From positions 558,001 to 622,000 of the forward strand of contig NZ_CP015732.1 in assembly GCF_001750145.1 (NCBI RefSeq): a DNA stretch of 64,000 nt, in the 5' to 3' direction. Positions 9,630-18,977 of this stretch are shown here, piece by piece. The notes under the pieces were generated by a model. It made no database searches, was not told the DNA's origin, and saw nothing but the letters and a program-made list of their open reading frames with translations. Source of the DNA: Arthrobacter sp. U41. Lineage in GTDB: Bacteria; Actinomycetota; Actinomycetes; Actinomycetales; Micrococcaceae. Every line of letters starts with the position of its first letter. The stretch's first letter is position 1. Position numbers and translations under genes: made by a program.

Positions 9630-10814
9630 CTATTTCTGGATGCACTGGCCCGGGGAGACCGCGCTGCCGAGGCCCGGCGCCTGGGCGGCCACCGGTCCCA
9701 GATCGGTCATGGTGATGGCGTAACCCAGGGAGGATTCTTCGGTGGCCTTGGCGAAGATCACTCCGGCGACCCGGCCGTCGGTGGTCAGCAGCGGGCCGCC
9801 CGAGTTGCCCGGCTGGACGTCCCCGGCGATCCGGTACACGTCCTCCGGCTCGGGGTTGTTGCCGTAGATGTCCGGGACCAGCACCGTCGTAATGTCCTGC
9901 ACGGTGGCGGGTTTGGACTGGAACGGGCCGCCGTGCGGGTAGCCGGCAAACGCGGCCGGGCTGCCGGCGGGCAGTTCGGCGCTGAGCGGCAGCGGCGCGG
10001 AGCGGAGACCGTCCACGGCCACGACGGCGAGGTCATGCTGGCTGTCGAAATACACCACGCGCCCGGGCAGGGCGCCGCCGCCGGGGATCTCCACGACCGG
10101 TTCGGGCACGCCGGCGACCACGTGGGCGTTCGTCACGACCCGGCCGGGCGAAACCACGAATCCGGTTCCGGTCTGGTTCTGTCCGCACTGGTAGGCGGTG
10201 CCGGCGATCTTCAGGACCGAAGCCGCGGCGGTGTTCAGGGCGGGGGTGTCGGTGCTGGCATCCGGGACGGTCACCGGAGGGGCCTCTCCGATTCCCTCGA
10301 ACAGGGTGGGGATGCCCTCGCCGATCACGGCGGACCGCAGCTGGGCCATCGATGATTTCAGCGGTACGGGGGTCACCCCGTCGATGAAGCGGATCACCTT
10401 GGACTCGGCGAGCGGCTGGGAGACGAAGGGAACGCCGAGTGCACCGATGCTGAAGGACAGCATCGACATCACCAGGGCGGCCACGACCACGTTGACGCCC
10501 CCGCCGGCCAGGCGGTCCACGGACCGGAGCGGCCTGATCCTGACGACGCTGCGGATCCTGTGTCCGATTGCGGTGCCCAGCCCGTGCCCCAGGACCATCA
10601 GCAGCACTGCGGTGGCGATGATCGCCGTGAGGCGCCAGCCGCTGTCCTCCACCAGGCCGCTGACAATGGGGACGGACACAAAGGCGGCCACGGCGCCTGC
10701 CGCGAACCCGGCGATGCCGCCGACGGTGACCAGGAAGCCGTTGCGCAGGCCATGGAGCAGGTAGGACAGCAGGGTCAGAATCAACACAAGGTCCAAGATC
10801 GTCAAGCCGAACAC
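9630..10814 (-). CDS. marP: MarP-type membrane serine protease (CvpA domain + trypsin-like domain)
   Basis: About 394 residues. I chose the GTG at 10814, 5 nt after AAGGAG, over a TTG 3 nt upstream. The first 165 residues are a CvpA-like membrane domain with four hydrophobic segments. The periplasmic protease domain has the triad His in VVTNAHVV (about 228), Asp in HDLAVVAVDG (about 262) and Ser in GNSGGPLL (about 337). One Cys at AYQCGQ and one near the C-terminus (PGQCIQK) could form the regulatory disulfide known from mycobacterial MarP, which protects against acid and oxidative stress. Confidence 0.93.
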   Translation of the reverse strand: MFGLTILDLVLILTLLSYLLHGLRNGFLVTVGGIAGFAAGAVAAFVSVPIVSGLVEDSGWRLTAIIATAVLLMVLGHGLGTAIGHRIRSVVRIRPLRSVDRLAGGGVNVVVAALVMSMLSFSIGALGVPFVSQPLAESKVIRFIDGVTPVPLKSSMAQLRSAVIGEGIPTLFEGIGEAPPVTVPDASTDTPALNTAAASVLKIAGTAYQCGQNQTGTGFVVSPGRVVTNAHVVAGVPEPVVEIPGGGALPGRVVYFDSQHDLAVVAVDGLRSAPLPLSAELPAGSPAAFAGYPHGGPFQSKPATVQDITTVLVPDIYGNNPEPEDVYRIAGDVQPGNSGGPLLTTDGRVAGVIFAKATEESSLGYAITMTDLGPVAAQAPGLGSAVSPGQCIQK

Positions 10815-11019
10815 CAATGCTCCTTATAGGCAGGTAAGCCCCAATTCTACCGGCGCCCGCTGACAGTTTCCCGAGCGCGGCCGGCGGCCGGAGGCAGGGC
10901 GCATCCTCGCCCGGGCACGACGTTTGGGGCGTTTCGGTGCCAAGTACGTCACAGAAGCTCCAAAATTCTGAAACAATGGCTGAAGCGCCCCAGCCGACAC
11001 AGTTTAGACAGGAGATTTC

Positions 11020-11697
11020 ATGGATATCGAGGTATTGCGCCGCGCCCCCCTTTTTGCCACGCTCGACGACGAGGCGTTCCGTCTGCTGACGGACGAACTC
11101 ACCGAGGTGGACCTCTCACGCGGAGCCTCGGTATTCCGGGAAGGCGACCAGGGCGACCAGCTCTACTTCATCGTCTCCGGCAAGGTTAAGCTCGGACGCA
11201 CGTCCCCGGACGGCCGGGAGTCACTGCTCGCCATCCTCGGCCCGGGCGAGCTGTTCGGCGAAATGGCGCTGTTCGATCCGAGCCCGCGTACCGCCACGGC
11301 AACGGCCGTCTCGGAAACGCGTCTGGCCGGGCTGAAGAACGAGAGCCTCAACGCCCTGCTGCGCACCCGCCCGGAGGTTTCGGCGCAGCTGCTGCAGGCC
11401 CTGGCCCGCCGCCTGCGCCGCACCAACGATTCCCTCTCCGACCTAGTCTTCTCCGATGTCCCGGGCCGAGTGGCCAAGGCGCTGCTGGACCTGGCGGACC
11501 GCTTCGGCCGTCCCGCGACCGACGGCGTCCTGGTGGCCCACGAGCTCACCCAGGAAGAACTGGCCCAGCTGGTCGGAGCATCCCGCGAAACCGTCAACAA
11601 GGCCCTCGCCGAATTCGTGCAGCGCGGCTGGCTGCGCCTGGAGGCCCGCGCCGTCGTCATCCTCGACATGCAGCGCCTCCGGCAGCGCTCGCGCTAG
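11020..11697 (+). CDS. crp: Crp/Fnr-family cAMP-responsive regulator, GlxR-type
   Basis: 225 residues. The cyclic-nucleotide-binding domain includes the phosphate-binding cassette GELFGEMALFDPSPRTATA, with the Glu and Arg used for cAMP. The C-terminal winged helix contains LTQEELAQLVGASRETVNKALAEF, whose recognition helix is that of actinobacterial GlxR/Crp. ACAGGAG precedes the ATG by 6 nt. It is expected to bind TGTGA-N6-TCACA-like sites, and such a candidate lies upstream of acs. It is followed by a terminator hairpin. Confidence 0.94.
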   Translation: MDIEVLRRAPLFATLDDEAFRLLTDELTEVDLSRGASVFREGDQGDQLYFIVSGKVKLGRTSPDGRESLLAILGPGELFGEMALFDPSPRTATATAVSETRLAGLKNESLNALLRTRPEVSAQLLQALARRLRRTNDSLSDLVFSDVPGRVAKALLDLADRFGRPATDGVLVAHELTQEELAQLVGASRETVNKALAEFVQRGWLRLEARAVVILDMQRLRQRSR

Positions 11698-11714
11698 ACC
11701 CGTCTGCCAGCAAA

Positions 11715-11751
11715 CCGAAGGCCGGCCCGTGGAAACGGTGCCGGCCCTCGG
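11715..11751 (+). terminator. Hairpin terminator after the Crp gene
   Basis: CCGA...GGCCGGC CCGT-GGAA-ACGG T GCCGGCC...TCGG forms a long GC-rich stem-loop 18 bp after the stop codon, followed by GTGTTT. The weak T-tract is typical of actinobacterial terminators. Confidence 0.7.
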
Positions 11752-11781
11752 TGTTTAAGCCTCCCGGTCTCCCCTGCCCCT

Positions 11782-12000
11782 GGGACATGTCCAGTCCCCG
11801 CGTCCACGGGCGGGCACAATGCCAGCATGTCCACTGGCCCGGGCCAGCACGGAACATGTCCAGCCATAAGAGCGGGGTAAGCACGGGACATGTCCGGTCC
11901 CCGCGTCCACGGGCGGGCACAATGCCAGCATGTCCACTGGCCCGGGCCAGCACGGAACATGTCCAGCCATAAGAGCGGGGTGAGCACGGGACATGTCCAG
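11782..12000. repeat. Two tandem 103-bp units plus a partial third, rich in ACATGTCC
   Basis: Unit 1 (11782-11884) and unit 2 (11885-11987) are 103 bp each and differ at only two positions; a third copy stops after about 12 bp at 11988-12000. Each unit begins with the palindrome GGACATGTCC and carries two further ATGTCC motifs and a CTGGCCCGGGCCAG palindrome. The array fills the space between the convergent Crp and Nudix genes. It shares the core GGACAT-N10-TGCCC (on the reverse strand) with the elements at 16978-17056 and 25185-25309. Confidence 0.9.
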
Positions 12001-12037
12001 TCGTGGAGCGTGGTCCAGGCATACACGCCCCGGCGTG

Positions 12038-12949
12038 TCAGCGTTCGCGCTGGGGTTCACCGGCGACGGTCTTGGCCGCCTCGACCTCGAGCATCAGCTG
12101 GCCGTCTTCCTCGACAAGCGTCGGCTGGTAGACGTGGGCCTTGCGCTTGTAGCTCAGGTAGGCGATGCAGCCGTTGGCCGCGGCCATCTTCTCGAGCATG
12201 ATCTCCGAACCGGGAACCAGGAGCTGGCCCAGCGTGCGCCCGAGCGTGTTTTCCTGGCCCACCTCGTCGCCGAGCGCGGTGGTGTTCCGCTCCTCGATGA
12301 CCTTGCGGGCACAGACCCAGCGGCCCCATACTCCCTTGCTGGCCAGCAAGGAGGGCTGCTGGTTCATCGGCACGGTGGCCGCGAAGTAGCGGGTGTTGAA
12401 GCGGCGGTGCGCGAAGTCCGGGCTGAGCCAGTTGACCAGGGGCTTGAGCAGGTCGGTCCGCACCGAGAGCCCGCGCTTGGCGAGCACATCGGTGAAGGAC
12501 TTCTCCTGCTCCGCCACGGCCACCCGGGCCCGCATCCATTCCGCCGAGGAAGTCCCCTCCACGGTGGTGGACAGGTCCGGCCCGGCCAGGAGGATGCCGG
12601 TTTCCTCGAACAGTTCACGGATGGCACCCACCACATGGCGGCGCGCCAGTCCGACGTCGGGGGTCCCCATGTGCTCGGCCCAGTACTGCGGCGAGGGGCC
12701 CAGCCAGCCGACGGCGTCGTCGTCGGACGCCTCCAGCGAGCCGCCCGGAAAGGCGAGAACGCCCAGCGGTGACGAGCCGGGCCGGTATCCCAGCCAGGTC
12801 TCCAGGCCCGTGGGCGAGTCACGCAGCAGCACCACCGAGGACGCGAAGCGGGGCGCGCGGGGCGTCCGCTCGCCGTGTTCCATCCAGCTGCGCGCCGCCC
12901 CCCCAAGATCCGGGGGAAGGGCAAACAGGCGACGGGCTAACTGAGGCAA
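12038..12949 (-). CDS. Nudix hydrolase with an insertion in the Nudix box
   Basis: 303 residues from a TTG start at 12949; an ATG at 12883 would give 281. The Nudix box is split: GGSLEASDDD, an insertion of about 25 residues, then AIRELFEETGI, an arrangement seen in NUDT7/NUDT19-like and related long Nudix proteins. The Glu residues of REL-x-EE that bind metal are present. The substrate is unknown; acyl-CoA or a nucleotide derivative would fit the family. It follows the RidA gene by 17 bp on the same strand. Confidence 0.85.
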   Translation of the reverse strand: MPQLARRLFALPPDLGGAARSWMEHGERTPRAPRFASSVVLLRDSPTGLETWLGYRPGSSPLGVLAFPGGSLEASDDDAVGWLGPSPQYWAEHMGTPDVGLARRHVVGAIRELFEETGILLAGPDLSTTVEGTSSAEWMRARVAVAEQEKSFTDVLAKRGLSVRTDLLKPLVNWLSPDFAHRRFNTRYFAATVPMNQQPSLLASKGVWGRWVCARKVIEERNTTALGDEVGQENTLGRTLGQLLVPGSEIMLEKMAAANGCIAYLSYKRKAHVYQPTLVEEDGQLMLEVEAAKTVAGEPQRER

Positions 12950-12966
12950 GGAGCTGACCGGCCCTT

Positions 12967-13536
12967 CTAGGCGAATTCGGCGATCAGTTCGACTTCAACT
13001 GGGGAGTCGAGCGGAAGCACCGCAACGCCGACGGCGGAGCGTGCGTGCTGGCCGGCGTCGCCGAGCACCTTGCCGAGCAGTTCGGACGCGCCGTTGATGA
13101 CACCGGGCTGGCCGGTGAAGGACGGGTCGGAGGAGACGAAGCCGACAACCTTGACGATCCGCGTGATGCGGTCAAGGTCACCGATAACGCTTTTCACGGC
13201 GGCCAGGGCGTTGACGGCGCAGACGGCGGCGTACTGCTTGGCCGCTTCCGGCGAGACGGTGGCCTCGTCCGAGGCGCCCTCGGTGCCGGAGGACACCTTG
13301 CCCGTCGCTTCGAGCTTGCCGTTGATGAACGGCAGCTGGCCGGAGGTGTAGACGTGGTTTCCGGAGATCACGGCAGGGACGTAGGCGGCAACCGGGATGG
13401 CAACCTCCGGCAGGGTCAGGCCAAGCTCGGCGAGGCGCTGTTCGACGGCGGACGACGCGCCCGTTCCGGCGCTGCTGTGGGCCGGCGCTCCGGACACCGC
13501 GGAGGCGCCCGGAACGGCCGATGCTGGGGTGCTCAT
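12967..13536 (-). CDS. ridA: RidA family protein (enamine/imine deaminase-like)
   Basis: 189 residues: about 40 residues of Ala/Ser-rich N-terminal extension, then a full RidA/YjgF domain. Recognisable parts are VYTSGQLPFINGKL, the central CAVNALAAVKSVIGDLDRITRIVKVVGFV, and ARSAVGVAVLPLDSPVEVE, where the Arg corresponds to the substrate-carboxylate-binding Arg of RidA. RidA hydrolyses reactive 2-aminoacrylate. It begins 2 bp after the DUF4177 gene stop, so the two are probably translated together. Confidence 0.9.
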   Translation of the reverse strand: MSTPASAVPGASAVSGAPAHSSAGTGASSAVEQRLAELGLTLPEVAIPVAAYVPAVISGNHVYTSGQLPFINGKLEATGKVSSGTEGASDEATVSPEAAKQYAAVCAVNALAAVKSVIGDLDRITRIVKVVGFVSSDPSFTGQPGVINGASELLGKVLGDAGQHARSAVGVAVLPLDSPVEVELIAEFA

Positions 13537-13538
13537 GG

Positions 13539-13694
13539 CTACTGCTTCTCCCGCTTCAGGTAGGCAACCAGGCCGTTTCCTTCGGGCCCGGGGACAACCT
13601 GGACAAGCTCCCAGCCGTCGTCACCCCACTGGTCCAAAATCTGCTTTGTGGCGTGGATAATGAGCGGAATCGTGGCGTACTCCCATTTGGTCAT
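13539..13694 (-). CDS. DUF4177-like small protein
   Basis: A 51-residue protein that starts MTKWEYATIPLIIHATKQIL in character and continues with DQWGDDGWELVQVV. The WEY...W-GxxGWELV pattern is that of DUF4177 proteins, whose role is unknown. Its stop lies 2 bp before the RidA start. It is divergent from the penicillin-binding protein gene, with a shared promoter gap of about 37 bp. Confidence 0.85.
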   Translation of the reverse strand: MTKWEYATIPLIIHATKQILDQWGDDGWELVQVVPGPEGNGLVAYLKREKQ

Positions 13695-13731
13695 GAGCTA
13701 AAGCCTAGTCCTTGCCGGTAAAGTGGAAAAC

Positions 13732-16014
13732 ATGGCGACTGGTAAGAACCCTTTATTTGACACGGCCACCACCCTCGGAAAGATTCTTCTTTTCCTGGGC
13801 GTGAGCGCCATTTGCGGCGTCCTGGTGGCGGGACTGCTGGTCCCTGCGGCCGCCGTCACCGGCAGCTCGGCCAGCGGCTCGATCAAGTTCTTCGAGACCC
13901 TCCCGGCTGAACTGCAGGTGGACCCGCCGAGCCAGTCGACGTCGATCCTGGCCTCCGACGGCAGTGTGATCGCCAACCTCTTCGCGGAGAACCGCACCCG
14001 GGTTCCGCTCGAACAGATGTCGCCGTTCGTCAAGGACGCCGTCATCGCCATTGAGGACAGCCGCTTCTACGAGCACGGCGGCGTGGACACCACCGGCATC
14101 ATGCGTGCCCTCGTCAGCACGGCCCGCGGCAACAGGCAGGGTGCCTCGACCATCACCCAGCAGTACGTGAACAACGTCATCAACTCCTCCCTCGAGGCCG
14201 AGGGCAAGGGCGACGAGGTCCTCCTGAACGGCGTGAACAAGGGCGTCGGGGACAAGCTGCGGGAAATGAAACTCGCCATCGCCCTGGAGAAGAAATTCAC
14301 CAAGGAACAGATCCTCGAGGGCTACCTCAACATCGTGTTCTTCAACCGTGACGCCTACGGCATCGAGGCCGCCTCCAAGTTCTTCTTCAGCACCACCGCC
14401 AAGGACCTGACGCTGCCGCAGGCCGCGCTGCTGGCCGGCCTGGTCAACAGCCCGTCCTACTTCGACCCGATCAACAATCCGGAGAATGCAAAGGTCCGCC
14501 GCGACCTGGTGCTCCAGTCCATGCTGACCCAGGGCAAGATCCAGCAGGCCGCCTACGACGCCGCCGTGGCCACCCCGGTGGAAACCAAGGTCACGCCGGC
14601 CCGCCAGGGATGCGCCTATTCGGCGTCGGCCCCGTACTTCTGCGACTACGTGCTGCACCTGCTGCTCAACAACCCGTCCTACGGCGCCGACGCGAAGGAA
14701 CGCGAGCGCAAGGTGTTCCGCGGCGGCCTGACCATCAAGACCACGCTGGACCCGAAGGCCCAGGCCGTGGCCCAGGCCCAGGTGGAGGCCTCCGCCGGGG
14801 AGAACCCGGATAAGTGGGGCGCCTCGCTGGTCTCCGTGCAGCCGGGCTCGGGCAAGATCGTCTCGATGGCCCAGAACACCCAGTTCCTGGAGGCCGAAGG
14901 AAAGTTCAACAACGTCATCAACTTCAACGTCGACATGAAGGATTCCCAGGGCAACGACCTCGGCGGGCTCGGCGGCTTCCAGCCCGGCTCCACGATGAAG
15001 CCGTTCACCTTCGCCGCATGGCTCAACGAGGGCAAGTCCATGAACACCGTCCTCAACGGTTCCGTGCGCCGGTACCCGCTGAATTTCAAGTGGAAGAACA
15101 CCTGCCCCACCCCGGTGGACGGCGCCTACAACACGGCGGAAAAGCGGCTCGGCGCGGCCGATGACCTGCAGAACGCCGAAGAGGGCTATTACAAGAACAT
15201 GAGCGTCGTCGACGGCCTGGCGAACTCCATCAACACCATGACATTCGCCACGGCGGCGGGGGTGGACCTGTGCGGTATCCAGAAGATCGTCGACGCCGCG
15301 GGAATCCACGCGGGCCAGACCAACGACCCCGTTCCCATGACGCGCCTGTCCAACCTGATCGGCGCGACCCAGACCTCGCCGCTGACCACGGCCAGCGCGT
15401 TCGCCACCTTCGCGAACGACGGCAAGTACTGCGAGCCGATTGCCATTGAGTCCGTGACTGACGCGAGCGGGGCCCAGCTGCCGGCCCAGGCCACGAGCTG
15501 CCGCGATGCGATCAAACCCGAAGTTGCCCGCGGCGTGAGCTTCGCGCTGCAGGAAGTCCTCAACCGAGGCTCCGGCTCGCTGATCAAGCCGCGGATCTCC
15601 ACCCGGACCAGCTTCCCGATCGCGGCCAAGACCGGCACCAACGACCCCAACAACTCCACCTGGGTGGTCGGCTACACCAGCGGCCTGGCAACGGCGTCCT
15701 GGTTTGGCGACGCGCTGGGCGGCCAGGACCGGCCGGGACGCAACCTGACGCTCAACGGCCAGTTCTACAAGGCCATTGACGGCTACATGATCGCGGGCCC
15801 GCAGTTCTCCAACTACATGACCCAGGTGGCCCCGGGCTACGGCACCAACCCGTTCACGGCCCCGCCATCGAACCTGGTGACCGGTCCGGCCCCCTCGCCG
15901 GCACCCAAGCCGTCGACGCAGTCGACGCCGGCTCCGTCCAGTCCGGCACCCATTGATCCGGCACCGGCTCCGTCGGAAACCAAGCCCGGCAACGGCGACA
16001 AGCCCAGCCCGTGA
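13732..16014 (+). CDS. Class A penicillin-binding protein (transglycosylase/transpeptidase)
   Basis: About 760 residues; a GTG at 13723 would add three. One N-terminal membrane anchor lies at residues 12-40. The GT51 glycosyltransferase domain has EDSRFYEHGGVD (about 108) and ASTITQQYVNN. The transpeptidase has STMK in QPGSTMKPFT (about 420), S-x-N in NSINTM (about 499) and KTG in AAKTGTN (about 633). The tail is Pro/Ser/Ala-rich. The protein polymerises and cross-links peptidoglycan outside the membrane. Its stop overlaps the GTG start of the metallophosphoesterase. Confidence 0.96.
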   Translation: MATGKNPLFDTATTLGKILLFLGVSAICGVLVAGLLVPAAAVTGSSASGSIKFFETLPAELQVDPPSQSTSILASDGSVIANLFAENRTRVPLEQMSPFVKDAVIAIEDSRFYEHGGVDTTGIMRALVSTARGNRQGASTITQQYVNNVINSSLEAEGKGDEVLLNGVNKGVGDKLREMKLAIALEKKFTKEQILEGYLNIVFFNRDAYGIEAASKFFFSTTAKDLTLPQAALLAGLVNSPSYFDPINNPENAKVRRDLVLQSMLTQGKIQQAAYDAAVATPVETKVTPARQGCAYSASAPYFCDYVLHLLLNNPSYGADAKERERKVFRGGLTIKTTLDPKAQAVAQAQVEASAGENPDKWGASLVSVQPGSGKIVSMAQNTQFLEAEGKFNNVINFNVDMKDSQGNDLGGLGGFQPGSTMKPFTFAAWLNEGKSMNTVLNGSVRRYPLNFKWKNTCPTPVDGAYNTAEKRLGAADDLQNAEEGYYKNMSVVDGLANSINTMTFATAAGVDLCGIQKIVDAAGIHAGQTNDPVPMTRLSNLIGATQTSPLTTASAFATFANDGKYCEPIAIESVTDASGAQLPAQATSCRDAIKPEVARGVSFALQEVLNRGSGSLIKPRISTRTSFPIAAKTGTNDPNNSTWVVGYTSGLATASWFGDALGGQDRPGRNLTLNGQFYKAIDGYMIAGPQFSNYMTQVAPGYGTNPFTAPPSNLVTGPAPSPAPKPSTQSTPAPSSPAPIDPAPAPSETKPGNGDKPSP

Positions 16015-16958
16015 CCGGGCTTGACTCGCTGGCAGGCCGCGCCCGGAGCATCGGGCGCGGCCTCGCCGTAACCGCCGCCGCCGGTGCCGTGGCGGGTGCC
16101 GCCGCCACCGGATACGGTCTGTGGGAGAAGAACCAGTTCGTCCTGCGCGAAGAGACCCTGCCGATCCTCCCGCCCGGCTTCGGCCCGATCCGGGTGCTGC
16201 ACCTGAGCGACATCCACTTCGTGCCCGGCCAGCAGCGGAAGGCCGCCTGGCTGTCCTCGCTCGCGGAACTGGAACCGGACCTGGTGGTCAACACCGGCGA
16301 CAACCTCAGCCACGTCAAAGCCGTGGAACCCCTGCTGGAGTCGCTGCGCCCGCTGATGAAGTTCCCCGGCGTCTTCGTCCCCGGCTCGAACGACTACTTC
16401 GCCCCGCGGCTGAAGAATCCGGCGTCGTACTTCCTGGGGCCGTCCGGCAAGCCCAAGGACCCTGCCCCGCTGGACTGGCCGCGACTCCGCGCCGCCTTCG
16501 GCATGGGCGGCTGGGTGGACCTGACCAACCGCTGCCAGTCGCTGATCATCAGGGGCCTGCGCGTGGACTTCTCCGGCGTCGACGATCCGCACCTGGGCCT
16601 CGAACGGTACGCCGGCTGGCCCCGGGGCACCAAGGGCCAGGACAGCAGGCCGCACCTCCGCGTCGCCGTTATCCATGCCCCGTACCAGCGCGTCCTGGAC
16701 CATTTCACCGAGGACGACGCCGACCTGCTGCTCGCCGGGCACACCCACGGCGGCCAGATCTGCGTCCCGGGCTTCGGTGCCCTGGTGGCCAACTGCGACC
16801 TGCCGACCTGGCGCGCCAAGGGCCTGCACGACTGGGACAGCAAGGGACACACGACGCCGGTCAACGTCTCCGGGGGCATTGGCACCTCGCGCTTCGCCCC
16901 GGTCCGGATCGCCTGCAAGCCCGAGGCCGTGCTGCTCACGCTCACTGCGCGTTCCTGA
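16011..16958 (+). CDS. Membrane-anchored metallophosphoesterase
   Basis: 315 residues with an N-terminal hydrophobic Ala/Gly-rich segment that probably anchors it. The calcineurin-like metal-binding motifs are in order: LSDIHF (about 66), VVNTGDNLSH (about 93), PGSNDYF with Asn-Asp in place of the usual Asn-His (about 124), and AGHTHGGQI (about 243). The family hydrolyses phosphoesters; YkuE-like members act on lipids. GTGA overlap with the upstream cell-wall synthase gene suggests an envelope role. Confidence 0.9.
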   Translation: MTGLDSLAGRARSIGRGLAVTAAAGAVAGAAATGYGLWEKNQFVLREETLPILPPGFGPIRVLHLSDIHFVPGQQRKAAWLSSLAELEPDLVVNTGDNLSHVKAVEPLLESLRPLMKFPGVFVPGSNDYFAPRLKNPASYFLGPSGKPKDPAPLDWPRLRAAFGMGGWVDLTNRCQSLIIRGLRVDFSGVDDPHLGLERYAGWPRGTKGQDSRPHLRVAVIHAPYQRVLDHFTEDDADLLLAGHTHGGQICVPGFGALVANCDLPTWRAKGLHDWDSKGHTTPVNVSGGIGTSRFAPVRIACKPEAVLLTLTARS

Positions 16959-16977
16959 TCCCGCTGCCCGCCCCGCT

Positions 16978-17056
16978 GGACATGCCCTCCCCCGGGCTCC
17001 GCGGGTGGGCATATCGGGCTTATGTCCGCTCGCCGCGCCCGGGAATGGGCATGTCC
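16978..17056. repeat. 79-bp intergenic element with GGACATGCCC/GGGCATGTCC ends
   Basis: The element begins with GGACATGCCC and ends with its exact reverse complement GGGCATGTCC. Inside, the reverse strand carries GGACAT-N10-TGCCC-ACCCG, the core shared with the repeats at 11782-12000 and 25185-25309. It sits between the metallophosphoesterase and the ABC exporter operon. It could form a long cruciform or act as a protein-binding site; no coding potential is evident. Confidence 0.75.
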
Positions 17057-17144
17057 CGCGCGCCGGCGATGGCCTAGGGTAGTTGCTACAGGAAACTACA
17101 TCCAGTTGCGTTAGATATTCGCACGTGCCTTTGAAGAAGCAGAC

Positions 17145-18977
17145 ATGGCCCAGCAGACCTCATTTTTTTCCTCCATCAGCCGTCTCTATCCCCACATCAA
17201 GCCGATCATTCCGCGGCTTGTCCTGGGCCTGCTCTGCGCCCTGTTCGCCAGCGTCGTGGCCCTGGCCATCCCCCAGGTGCTGCGGGTGCTGGTGAACGAG
17301 TCACTCCAGCCCGGCGGCAGCACGGACGCGGTCTGGATCGCCTCCCTGCTCATCCTGGGCCTCGGCATCACCGAAGCCGGCCTCGTGGCGCTGCGCCGGC
17401 AGTTCGTGATCAACCCCGCCACCACGGTCGAGACCCGGATGCGGGTTTCCCTGTACGGCCATCTGCAGGATCTGACGGTCTCCTTCCACGACCGCTGGGG
17501 CTCCGGGCAGCTGCTCTCCCGCGCCATGACGGATCTGAACTTCCTGCGCCGCTGGATGGCCTTCGGCGCCATCATGCTCGTGGTCACCACCCTGACCGTG
17601 GTGATCGGCGTCGTGGTCATGTTCTCCATGAGCTGGCAGCTGGCGCTGATCTTCCTGGCCGCCGCGGTGCCCATCATGATCTATGGCTTCCGCTTCCGCA
17701 CCCGCTTCAGCAAGGTGGCCCGCCGCAGCCAGGACCAGGCCGGTGACCTTGCCACCACGGTCGAGGAATCCGTGCACGGGATCCGGGTGCTCAAGGCGTT
17801 CGGCCGCAGCCGCGAGGCGCTGGAGAACTTCAATGAACAGGCCGAGGAGCTCCGCCGGACGGAGATCGCCAAGGCCAAGCACCTGGCCACCTTCAGCCTG
17901 GTTGTTACCCTGCTGCCCGAGCTGGCCCTCGGTGCCGGACTTGTCGTCGGCATCCTGCTGGCCTCCGCCGGCGAGCTGAGCATCGGCGCCCTCGTGGCCT
18001 TCTTCGCCACCGCCGCCGTGATCGCCACCCCGGTCGAGTTCTCCGGCATGCTCCTGGCCATGGCCCTCACCGCGAAGTCCGCTGTCGACCGGCACTTCGA
18101 GGTGATGGACTCGGCGAACACCATCACCAGCCCGGAGCATCCCCGCCGCCCTGCCGAACTGAAAGGCGCCCTCAGCTTCAAGGACGCCACGTTCGCCTAC
18201 GAGGACGCCCCGGACAACCCGATCCTCAAGGACATCAGCCTGGACATCAGACCCGGCGAGACCATGGCCCTGGTGGGAATCACCGGCAGCGGCAAGAGCG
18301 CGCTGCTGCAGCTGGTTCCCAGGCTCTACGAGGTCACCGGCGGTGCCATCACCATCGACGGGGTGGACCTGCGCGAGTTCAGCGTTGAGGAGCTCCGCAC
18401 GGTCGTCGCCGTCGCGTTTGAGGACACCACCTTGTTCTCCAGCTCGGTCCGCGACAACGTCATGCTCGGCGCCCCTTCCAGCCTGCCGGCCGGGCGCTTC
18501 GAGGAGGCGCTGGAGGAGGCGCTCGACGTCGCCCAGGCCCACTTCGCCTACTCCCTGCCGGAGGGCCTGGACACCCTGATCGGAGACGAGGGGCTCAGCC
18601 TTTCCGGCGGCCAGCGGCAGCGCATCGCCCTGGCCCGCGCCATCGCCGCCCGGCCCAGGGTCCTGGTCCTGGACGATCCGCTTTCCGCCCTTGACGTCCA
18701 CACCGAGGAACTGGTCGAGACCCGGCTGCGGGAGGTGCTCTCCGACACCACGACGCTGATTGTGGCCCACCGGCCGTCCACCGTGGCGATGGCGGACCGG
18801 GTGGCCCTGCTGGAGGACGGCCGGATCACCGCCGTCGGGACGCACACCGAACTGCTCGCGGAGAACCGCCATTACCGCCACGTGATCGCCAGCCTCGACC
18901 CGGAACCGCGGGACCTGGACTCCGATCTGCTCGACTCCGAACTGTCCGGCCTCGGCGCCGAGGAGATTTCCCGATGA
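17145..18977 (+). CDS. ABC exporter half-transporter, subunit with degenerate ATPase site
   Basis: 610 residues: a six-helix transmembrane domain (about 15-310), then a nucleotide-binding domain with Walker [11 protein letters not shown] (about 377), signature [10 protein letters not shown] (about 484), Walker [13 protein letters not shown] (about 506) and the H-loop VAHRPS. The residue after Walker B is Asp, not the catalytic Glu, and the Q-loop Gln is replaced by Glu (AFEDTTLF). This is the pattern of the degenerate partner in heterodimeric exporters such as TM287/288. It overlaps the next gene by ATGA. The cargo is unknown. Confidence 0.92.
   Translation: MAQQTSFFSSISRLYPHIKPIIPRLVLGLLCALFASVVALAIPQVLRVLVNESLQPGGSTDAVWIASLLILGLGITEAGLVALRRQFVINPATTVETRMRVSLYGHLQDLTVSFHDRWGSGQLLSRAMTDLNFLRRWMAFGAIMLVVTTLTVVIGVVVMFSMSWQLALIFLAAAVPIMIYGFRFRTRFSKVARRSQDQAGDLATTVEESVHGIRVLKAFGRSREALENFNEQAEELRRTEIAKAKHLATFSLVVTLLPELALGAGLVVGILLASAGELSIGALVAFFATAAVIATPVEFSGMLLAMALTAKSAVDRHFEVMDSANTITSPEHPRRPAELKGALSFKDATFAYEDAPDNPILKDISLDIRPGETMALVGITGSGKSALLQLVPRLYEVTGGAITIDGVDLREFSVEELRTVVAVAFEDTTLFSSSVRDNVMLGAPSSLPAGRFEEALEEALDVAQAHFAYSLPEGLDTLIGDEGLSLSGGQRQRIALARAIAARPRVLVLDDPLSALDVHTEELVETRLREVLSDTTTLIVAHRPSTVAMADRVALLEDGRITAVGTHTELLAENRHYRHVIASLDPEPRDLDSDLLDSELSGLGAEEISR

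Noticed and set aside
11782..12000. Possible CRISPR array
   Set aside because: The units are 103 bp, adjacent without variable spacers, and only two in number; no cas genes are present.
13753..15309. 518-residue reverse open frame over the penicillin-binding protein gene
   Set aside because: Antisense shadow without a recognisable domain; the forward gene carries all GT51 and transpeptidase motifs.
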